DNA of 32,237 bases. Source: Setaria digitata (taxonomy: Eukaryota > Nematoda > Chromadorea > Rhabditida > Setariidae). Below, one piece after another: positions 24,946-32,237 of the stretch (its first letter is position 1; every line of letters starts with the position of its first letter). A model generated the notes under the pieces. That model was not told the origin of the DNA. It saw nothing but the letters and a program-made list of their open reading frames with translations, and ran no database searches. The stretch lies in NCBI GenBank assembly GCA_003640385.1, contig RCAB01000617.1:1-32237 (forward strand), in the 5' to 3' direction. A program made the translations under genes and the position numbers.

Positions 24946-25810
24946 TTAATGCATCCAAATGTCACCGAACTTCATTTTGTCGTATGCCAGGAGGTACAAC
25001 TGCATTCTAAAACAAAATCAAAAAAGAATATGAACAAGGCAAGAATGTGAATAAGCCAGATAATAAAAAAAAAAAATTCTCATTTGGCTCACCAAATGCC
25101 AGTATCAGTTATTTTAATTGTGTCATTTTTGTAACATAGTTCTAATTTTTCTTTAAAAATGAAAAAAAAAATTACCTACCATACATATGAATCAGAGGGA
25201 ACTAAAGATGAAGACTTTGATTTATTTCAAAACTCACCTATCAAGTAAAAAAAAATGATAAAGTGCATGAAGTAAATAAAGCACCTGAGTTTTTTACTGG
25301 TTGGAGCGGTGCGGCAGTGAAAGCCCTAATATTCTTTGAATGCAGGAATGGAGATCTGAAAGATGGCGTTTCTGCAACAAGTCAAATGCAGAAATCTTTT
25401 CATTAACTTGTACAATTTTTGGAATGAAAAAAGCAATTGGTAGAAGTCGAAAAAAAAAAAAAAAAATTTCTGCTTTCTTTAAAATCGAAAAGCGTTGAGT
25501 TATGTGATGCGAGTACACAATTTCCAAATTTTAAATAAGAAGTGCACAGAGTTTTCGGATTATGTATTTCGACGCAAAGTCTAATAATCTTTACCCACTG
25601 AAGAAGAGTGTTTTTTCTTCTTAAGAAAAAACCGAACGATCACAAGACATAGCAACCACAAATTGTTTAATGATATGCATATCATAAGTATCAATTTTGG
25701 TACTAAAGCAGTTGATTCGTCACCTTGATAAGACGGATATTTTTGTCGACATCCATTAATAGGTCAACTCCATTTTTCGGTTTTGCATTGTTGCGTTTTT
25801 CTTGACATAA
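24946..25810 (-). CDS. Last three exons of an unidentified protein-coding gene
   Basis: Three exon-like segments on the minus strand join in phase with good splice sites. 25810-25724 encodes 29 residues beginning LCQEKRNNAKPKNGVDLLMD and ends AAG|GTGACG. 25371-25298 starts after TTGTTGCAG, encodes KRHLSDLHSCIQRILGLSLP and a little more, and ends CA|GTAAAA. 25006-24946 starts after TTTTAG and encodes MQLYLLAYDKMKFGDIWMH, then TAA. That gives about 73 C-terminal residues, mostly helical. The family is not recognised. The agreement of three phases and the peptide character support a real gene. The upstream end is unresolved; candidate exons are listed separately. It lies about 950 bases upstream of DDX49 on the same strand. 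Confidence 0.4.
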
Positions 25811-26630
25811 CTGACCATAATCAAAAAGAAGAAATTAAAAAGAAGCTAGCACCCTTATCTAAGTACCTATTTTTTGTCTCTTATCAAACTGATAATTATA
25901 AAAAAATAAAAAACAAAATGAACAATCCAAACAGAGGATAATTTTAATTCAGAGCAACTTATAAGAATTTAGAAAATCCGACCTATGTAAACTGTGTTAA
26001 AATATCAGGATTTCATAAAAATGTCGCGAAGAATCATCTTGTAACGAATGGTAATTCCTGATATCTGAAAAGGATAGGCCATAGGTCATTAGTTATTGAA
26101 GAATGATATTACATTTTCAACCTCCATTCTTCAAAATACAATCATATACCCTCATTATATAGTTCTAATGTCAATTGGAGAAAACAGCTATGAATTCGCA
26201 ACCTTGTATATTGCTATATAATATGAATGGAAAAGCGTGCTGACAAAGAAACTAGAATCCCTCTCGATTCTGGAAATAAACAGTAAATGGAATAAAAATT
26301 TCTATGCACTAATTAACTAGCATCACACTGAAGTAAACGATACATGAGATATAAACTTTAGGAATATATTCTATAAAATTTATACAGAAAATCACTGCAC
26401 GGCTTAACAGACGACTACAGGATAAGGCACTGAATGATGGGACAGCGTTAGTGCTCTTCGGAGAAATCAATCCAAAAGCCAACTTCACAAATTCTCCTCA
26501 TTAATATTCGTTTTATCAAGAACTTATTGATTCTCAGTATTTTTTCAAATAATCTTCATCTTCAACAACAGACTATATTAAATAATATGGCTCAACTGCA
26601 TAAAAATAAGATCAATGAGATAACTTTTAC

Positions 26631-26685
26631 CTCTATCTTTGTGATTGTAACCGCCAATCAGGTCATCCACTATTCGAATTTTGGT
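26631..26685 (-). CDS. Candidate internal exon of the unidentified minus-strand gene
   Basis: It follows TTCTCTTTTACAG and ends AGAG|GTAAAA. The only open phase encodes TKIRIVDDLIGGYNHKDR. It starts in phase 0, or, if the weaker AATAG acceptor eight codons or so inside is used, in phase 1. It ends in phase 1. Its exit phase does not match the exon at 25810, so at least one more exon would be needed between them. Family unknown. Confidence 0.25.
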
Positions 26686-26904
26686 CTGTAAAAGAGAAAT
26701 AAAACCGACCAGTCTCATACTAATAGTTTCGACCAACTGCAACTGATAAAATCCTGTTCATGATAGGAAAGTGAACGGTTTGCTAATCTGAGCGAGAAAA
26801 AAATTGAAAATTTCTTCAACAGGTCTCAAGAACTCACTTAAACTTTGGAATATGCATTTCGGAAGACTAAGAATCATCAAAACAAAACAATGCGATATTC
26901 TTAC

Positions 26905-26994
26905 CTCGTAAATCATTAATCACAGCGTTACTTGGACGATGGCCACAAAGATTTCGACTAGGAAAGTAATTTTTCGTCGAATTTCGAAAAAAAC
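26905..26994 (-). CDS. Candidate upstream exon of the unidentified minus-strand gene
   Basis: It is flanked by TTTAACCCAG and a GAG|GTAAG donor. One phase is open and encodes a peptide containing NYFPSRNLCGHRPSNAVIND. The exit phase (1) fits the inner acceptor of the next candidate exon. The only nearby upstream start, MLLFCPFVK at 27168-27142 with a GTAGTA donor, leaves in the wrong phase. The 5' end of this gene is therefore unknown. Confidence 0.25.
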
Positions 26995-27168
26995 CTGGGT
27001 TAAACGGATGTGATTAGAAAGCACAAGTAAATATACAAACGATATATGAACTTGTTAATTAGATCAGCGAGCTATCGACGAAAATCACACGAGAATAGTA
27101 ATAATATTCCACGTATTTATATATTGAAATCATCCTACTACCTTAACGAACGGGCAGAAAAGGAGCAT

Positions 27169-28053
27169 GCTTATTATGGAAGACCGCGTAAATCTTGATT
27201 ACTTTATTTATTATAAGTTAATGCATATTTTATCATAGTTATATTCTTAAAGTCTTCACTTAGGTATCATCTTAGCTAAAAGTCTAAATCTAGCTACCTG
27301 GAAATAAATTTCACAGTTTAACCTTAGGCATACAATCCAATCCTAAATCATAGTGTTAAATTATTTCCGGTTTACGGCCATCCTTCTCGAGGTTCTGGAC
27401 AAAGAGACCAAAAACGCACCGAACCGCTAACGCTGAACAAATTTTACCCTTGCAAAGTAAAGCTATACGGGCCATTTCTTTCCACAATGTACCACAGGCT
27501 ATCGCGAGCTGTACCTGCCGCTCAGAAACAGCTTGCTAAAAGATCGGTAGTGCTTCGCATTGAAGTGCGATGTTTTTACTTCTCAACCTGACCTCACCTT
27601 GTGTGCCGAAGTGAAATGTCCTATAACTTGACCTCACGTTTTGCATCGAAATGCAATGTCTGTTCCCTTAACGAGTCAAAATGGGTTGTCAGTGTTTTTG
27701 CAGTCTTAATTTGACCTTAGGTTCTGTGTCTTCCACATTTTACGATGCTTTTCATTTCTAAATATTTTTCCAAATTATGCATGGCCCGAGATGTTCTCGA
27801 CAGTTTTGGCTTGATTACGGCCAGTTAATCAGAGTCTTGTATTCTAAATCAATGTGGACATTTTGCTGACAAAAGTTCTGTTCCAAGGATAAGTCTTAGT
27901 TCTCAGTGATTTATCATCCTGAAATATTCGCGCGTATATATTTCCAAAACTTCGTTAAAACACGACCTATCGGATGTTTCGGAAGTGCGGTCCTGTGCCT
28001 GTTTTATTACTCTTCATATACAAATTGATTTGTTTGTTATAATTGTGGCTGAA
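27169..28053. promoter_or_regulatory. Probable bidirectional promoter between ALG2 and the minus-strand gene
   Basis: This region of about 880 bases lies head-to-head between ALG2 and the candidate minus-strand exons. It is less AT-rich than the introns around it and has no convincing coding frame. It contains a degenerate repeat of about 40 bases at 27562-27717. No TATA box position can be assigned with confidence. Confidence 0.4.
27562..27717 (+). repeat. Degenerate ~40-bp tandem repeat with TGACCT boxes
   Basis: GAAGTGCGATGT (27562), GAAGTGAAATGT (27608) and GAAATGCAATGT (27648) are followed by TGACCTCA (27589), TGACCTCA (27629) and, after one decayed unit, TGACCTTA (27712). Spacings of 40-46 bases, and 83 across the lost unit, suggest an old tandem array. 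TGACCT is the reverse complement of the AGGTCA nuclear-receptor half-site. Binding is inference only. Confidence 0.5.
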
Positions 28054-30356
28054 ATGTTTGTAACGATAATCCATCCGAATTTGGGGATTGGCGGAGCCGA
28101 AAGACTAGTTGTGGATGTGGCAATTGCAATGAAACGAAGTGGCCATCGAGTGCAACTTGTAACAAATCATTTCGATCCCAAGCATGCATTTATGGAAACC
28201 ACTGAATTTGGTTATGATTTTCGTTTTCTCGTTTTAAATTTGGGTTATTTATTGTTAATAATCGCTAAGTTGCTTTGCAAGTAGTATACGCTGTTAATTA
28301 TTTGTAGTTAAGCCACTAATGGGTAAATTGTTGACTGTTAATATTGGATAATATTAGATAAAATATTGGTTATTATAGCTGTAGATCTCTCAGATTCAGG
28401 TTTCTAAGATCTCTAGTATTGCAATGTATTATGACTCAACAGCCGTCAGGAAATTATTGTTAGTGGGTAGTTATGAATCTTCAAGTAAAAAGCGGTATAA
28501 AACTATCTTAAAATGTTTCCTCTTGTTCAGCAATTTTTATTACTGCTCAGGATGTACTGTGACAACCGATTTTTTTTTTTCAATTCTTTTCTAGATATCA
28601 AAGTCATTGACGTACGTCCGAGATCGATTTTTGGATTTGGATGTGCTTTATGTGCTTATATCAGGATGTGCATCGCAGCTTTATATATTTGTTTATTTTT
28701 GAAGAGAACGGACCTCGTATTTTCCGATTCTGTTAGATTTAATTTAATAAAGAAAAGAACAAAAAGCTTTACTTTGCTCCACTAGTTTCTCATGCTTCTT
28801 TAAGTTTACAAACTTCTCACTCTTCAGGTCTGGGTGGTTGAAACCTTCAGCGGACTTTTGTTCCCTGATAATTTGCTGTGTTTTTCAGATCTCAGCATGT
28901 CTGTTGGTTTTTCGGGTATTTCGTTTCCTCGGTTTATTTAATGCACGGCTCATTTTTTATTGCCACTTTCCGGATCAGCTGTTGACAGAAAGGAAGAGTA
29001 TGCTAAAAAAATTCTACCGTGTTTTTATTGACTGGTTCGAAGTAAGCTTATGCTAGAAATATGTAGTATTTGCTCCCTGATGACGCATTTTCTAGTCTCA
29101 GCTTGTCCTAATATAAAGAGAAAGGTAGTGCAAAATTTTGGTCTAGAACACTGTCGGATTGTCTAAGCGGCATTTGATTTTATATTGTCATTTTATAGTT
29201 CTGTGGATATTAACGGAAACTTTGCTTCTATTTGCTAGAAAATTATGTAAAATAATAACTTATCTCAAATGTATTGATTGAAACTTTTTCATATTCATTC
29301 GATTAATTTGGGAATTGATGCTATCCACTTTTCCTACATGACTTTTAGACCTGGACGATGACGATGGCAGATTTAATTTGTGTGAATAGTGAATTCACAA
29401 AAGAAATTGTGATTAAAACATTCCCGCAGATCCATGAGCGGCATATTCATATACTTTACCCAACACTAAACACTAAGTTTTTTGATCACTGTAAAACAGC
29501 TGAATTGAATGAAATTCCGAAAAGTGCGCGACACATTTTTGTATCAATCAATCGATATGAAAAAAAAAAGAACGTTGGTCTTGCGTTAGAAGCTTTTGGT
29601 TTGTTCAATATTTTTTTTCGTTTGTTTTTTCATTTTTTTTTTTTTTGCTTTGTAAAAACGAGCTTTATATTATACTGCAGTTAATTATTTTTGAGCTGAT
29701 TTCACTGTCCTTTTTAGATTTACTTAAAGAAAAAATTTCGGAAGATGATTATCGGTACTGTTTTCTTGTTATTGCTGGTGGCTATGATGTTATGAATGGC
29801 GAAAATATTGCATGTTTTATCGAATTACAAGAAAAAGCTATTGCACTAGGCATACCTAGGGAGCAGTATGTATTTCTAAAATCACCGAGTATGTTGGCGT
29901 GATTGGTTCATTGCAAGAGGAGCATGAAATTCTTTTTTTTTTTTTTTTTTTTTGAAGAGGAAATTCAGTCGTTTGGAATTTTAACTTCAAAATCTCTTTG
30001 TTTCAGCTGATGAGGAAAAGCTTGAATTGCTAAGGCGTGCGACGGCAGTACTGTACACTCCGAGCAATGAACATTTTGGCATAGTGCCCGTGGAAGCAAT
30101 GTATATGAAATGTTGTGTGATTGCACTGAACAGTGGTGGACCTCGTGAAACTATTATTGATGAAGAAACTGGATTTTTGGTGCAGGAAAACTCGGATTCA
30201 TTTGCAGAAAAACTATCTGAGCTTGTTAGAAATAAGTGTAAGGCTACTGCCATGGGTGAGGCTGGTCGTAAAAGGGTTAAGACCGTTTTTGCGATGGATA
30301 ATTTTGTTATCCGACTAGAAGCTTTGATACATAAAGTTGTGTCCAATACTCGTTGA
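28054..30356 (+). CDS. ALG2: Alpha-1,3/1,6-mannosyltransferase ALG2
   Basis: ALG2 adds the second and third mannoses (alpha-1,3 then alpha-1,6, from GDP-mannose) to the dolichol-linked N-glycan precursor on the cytosolic face of the ER. Exons: 28054-28210, 28595-28731, 28889-29041, 29349-29598, 29718-29888, 30007-30356. Total 1,218 nt, 405 residues plus TGA, close to the human length. All phases agree. Motifs: HPNLGIGGAERLVVDVA at the N-terminus (GT-B phosphate-loop region), ALCAYIRM with a hydrophobic stretch near 70-88, FYCHFPDQLLTERKS, SINRYEKKKNVGLALEAF, VIAGGYD, and YTPSNEHFGIVPVEAMYM at 306-323 holding the GT4 EX7E pair (Glu311, Glu319). The ATG at 28054 is the first in frame; upstream only GTG continues the frame. 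Homology reaches the stop. A hydrophobic orphan exon 160 bases downstream could be an alternative 3' end. Confidence 0.96.
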
Positions 30357-30519
30357 TAATATAAAAACATATTTTCCGAAATAGATTTCCGTGATCATGC
30401 AGTACTGAAAATTCCTTATTCTTACTGAACATCAAAGTTCACTAGCATAACTTATTGGCAGGATTTCGTACTTTTAGTAAATCTCATTAGTTTTTTTTTT
30501 TCTTTTTTTTTTTTTACAG

Positions 30520-30661
30520 CCTGAGTAAGAAAGTGTCTTTGGTACTACTATGGATGATTCCACCACAGTTCATTTTCACCTATGTAATTTATAAACTTCT
30601 TCCATTCGTTTCACTTAACTTTGCCCATAGGCTTGTAGCAAGTGGATTCCTTAATAGTTAA
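30520..30661 (+). CDS. Orphan hydrophobic terminal exon downstream of ALG2
   Basis: After a very long poly-T tract and ACAG acceptor, a frame one base in encodes 46 residues. It begins LSKKVSLVLLWMIPPQFIF and ends HRLVASGFLNS before TAA. The middle would make one or two membrane segments. It needs an upstream exon ending in phase 2. ALG2's last exon offers such a donor only at 30236 (AATAA|GTGTAAG), which would replace the conserved ALG2 tail with this segment. Otherwise it belongs to an unseen transcript or is a remnant. Confidence 0.3.
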
Positions 30662-30899
30662 ATTTAATGAAAGGAAAGTAAAAATGAAAGGCCTAATGTC
30701 AAATGATATCTGGAGTAGAACTTGATATGCAACAACTATCACAAATAATTTGGAGTTTAGCACTTTCTTCATAAGAATAAATCTTTTACATTCCTAAAAC
30801 AGAATGAATCGAAATAAAGGAGCAGTAGAAAATTGGTGAGCAATTTCATTCACGATGGAATAAACTATTATAAATGATAGCTTAAATTTTGTTACTCTG

Positions 30900-31663
30900 G
30901 TCGAAACTTCTCGTTCGTTGTCATAAATTTATATCGCATGAGATATGAAACAGCATTGGAGATGGAAGAACTTCAAATCGATCTTTTCAGTTTCCATTTA
31001 ACTGCAATATGAGGATATCCAGTCACGGTTTATCGCTTTAACGGCAGTACCTTCTGATGGTAACCATACCAATAACTTCGCAAATCCGTGCTCATACAGC
31101 TTTCTTGGGGTAGCGGTAGCTATCTTATCACAAAACTAGCAGCTGCTATGCATTCAAGAAAGGAGATACGTGTACAGTTAGATAATTTACTTCCAGGCAA
31201 GACTTGTGAGATTTGAATTACCGCTGAACCTGAGGAAGATGATTTGAGCAAGTGCGTTGTTGGGTGTCATTGGTAACTTTCGCGAAGCTCAGAAGTAATT
31301 CACATCATCGAGAACTGTTTTCAAGGAAGCGTTTACCATTAGAAATGCGTAGCATTCGTCCAAATAACACAAGCAGCATAAAAGATATTGCATATTTAAC
31401 TGGTCAGTTTGACTTGGTGGCGTATGAGGTGAGTTCCTTCACGTCAAGAATTAAGGAAATAGGCTGAATACATTCGACTCATTTGTTTGTTTCGATTGCC
31501 AAGAGAGGTTCGTTAACATCCCACATCACCTGCAGAAAAACCTTGACAAAAAAGTTACGCAAGAAGGGAAAACAAAATTGAAAACTGTTCACACTCCAAA
31601 ATACGAAAAGGAAGAGAAGGAACGGGACAGAAGAGAGACAAGCAGAATGAGGAGAGAAGCGGG
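30900..31663 (+). pseudogene. Degenerate fibronectin type III-like gene (partial)
   Basis: Several coding-like pieces lie in series. 31023-31099 reads SRFIALTAVPSDGNHTNNFA and onward. A frame change near 31100 then gives SGSYLITKLAAAMHSRKE, followed by IRVQLDNLLPGKTCEI, an in-frame TGA at 31214, and ITAEPEEDDLSKC, ending TG|GTAACT at 31272. 31326-31428 (KRLPLEMRSIRPNNTSSIKD onward) and 31536-31663 (KNLDKKVTQEGKTKLKTVHT onward) join in phase with GTGAGT and GTGAGG donors. The L-x-PG-K-T-x-E-I pattern followed by ITAE resembles strands E-F of an FN3 domain. The TGA stands where an Arg CGA would fit. A 47-nt intron (31206-31252) could bypass the TGA but would destroy the FN3 pattern. The family beyond FN3 is unknown. 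Confidence 0.4.
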
Positions 31664-32237
31664 GTGAGGTGAAGAAACAGAACAAAAGCGAGGGAGTGTG
31701 GCTGTTATTTCGAAATCGAATTAAACCAAAATACTTCCTTCTAGTTTCCTGTCTTCTGTAATTTCATTTCTTCAATGGAAATAATATTTCATCCTGTTGC
31801 GAAATCATTTCCTTATTCATCTACTCTTTCTTCTCTCACCCTTTCTCTCTCATCTTTTAATACCACGTCATGTCACCTTTCCCTGGACCGCGTCACTCTC
31901 GTCGCTTTGTTTGTCCCCTTTAAAAGGATCGGATACAATGTGACACTTCTGTGAACTAGTAGTCAACTGTATCAAATGCTTCTGTCATTCCGATTACCAC
32001 TAAAATAAGTGCTTCTAGTTGTATTGCTTCTGTTTGCCACCTACTCAGCTCTTACCTGAAATTCTTCCATTACTATAATAAAAGAAAGGGACAGTCCTGT
32101 ACGTGACAGTTGTAAAAATGCTTGGAAAACGCTGCAAAACAAGATCACACATATTTTTGTATTGCCATGGCACGTTACGTGAAAGATGATGCGTGTGATG
32201 TGAGACGGTAAAGAAGTTTAGGGTGGTGATGCAGTTC
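31664..32237. other. Right-edge region without an assignable gene
   Basis: Pyrimidine-rich and AT-rich sequence with no convincing long frame. At the very end a short frame, MARYVKDDACDVR at about 32166-32206, precedes a GTAAAG donor-like site and could be a first exon of a gene continuing outside the window. This is too short to support alone. Confidence 0.3.

Noticed and set aside
29987..30370. 127-codon minus-strand open frame
   Set aside because: It is antisense to the last ALG2 exon, whose plus-strand product carries the conserved EX7E region.
31479..31685. Minus-strand Phe/Leu-rich open frame
   Set aside because: It is the complement of the purine-rich Lys/Glu/Arg exon on the plus strand, which has matching splice phases.

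Overview
The window is animal nuclear DNA: AT-rich, with genes split into short exons by GT-AG introns (two look like GC-AG) and poly-T/TTTCAG acceptors. Codon use, intron style and the encoded proteins fit a nematode. I think a clade III / filarial-type parasite is likely, but that is inference. No rRNA, tRNA, CRISPR array or bacterial-style operon was seen.

Layout. 1-185 (+): terminal exon of an unidentified gene that begins outside the window. 186-4715: a long AT-rich stretch with no assignable gene. 4716-14569 (+): a 24- or 25-exon gene for a diverged Sec6/EXOC3-like exocyst subunit. Its N-terminal ~270-residue part is present twice, head to tail, with intron positions and phases shared between the copies. 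14570-15436: convergent intergenic spacer. 15437-18072 (-): PDHB, the pyruvate dehydrogenase E1 beta subunit, seven exons, complete. 18073-20871: spacer with an unusually GC-rich, inverted-repeat-rich island. 20872-23991 (-): DDX49/Dbp8-type DEAD-box RNA helicase, eleven exons, complete. 23992-24945: spacer with a 51-bp direct repeat, (AT)n tracts and a 40-bp perfect palindrome. 24946-27168 (-): exon pieces of an unidentified gene; only its last three exons join in phase. 27169-28053: a probable bidirectional promoter with degenerate ~40-bp repeats carrying TGACCT half-sites. 28054-30356 (+): ALG2 mannosyltransferase, six exons, complete. 30520-30661 (+): an orphan hydrophobic exon. About 30.9-31.66 kb (+): remains of a fibronectin-III-type gene with an in-frame TGA. 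The rest has no assignable gene.

The recognised genes are unrelated housekeeping functions: vesicle tethering, mitochondrial pyruvate oxidation, ribosome biogenesis and N-glycan assembly. They do not form a pathway. Three minus-strand genes (unknown, DDX49, PDHB) lie in series, but their spacing of about 1 and 2.8 kb is loose for a nematode operon. The most notable feature is the Sec6-like gene with its internal N-terminal duplication and chimeric junction exon. All exon coordinates were derived by hand from reading frame, splice sites, phase agreement and remembered family sequences, not by alignment software.
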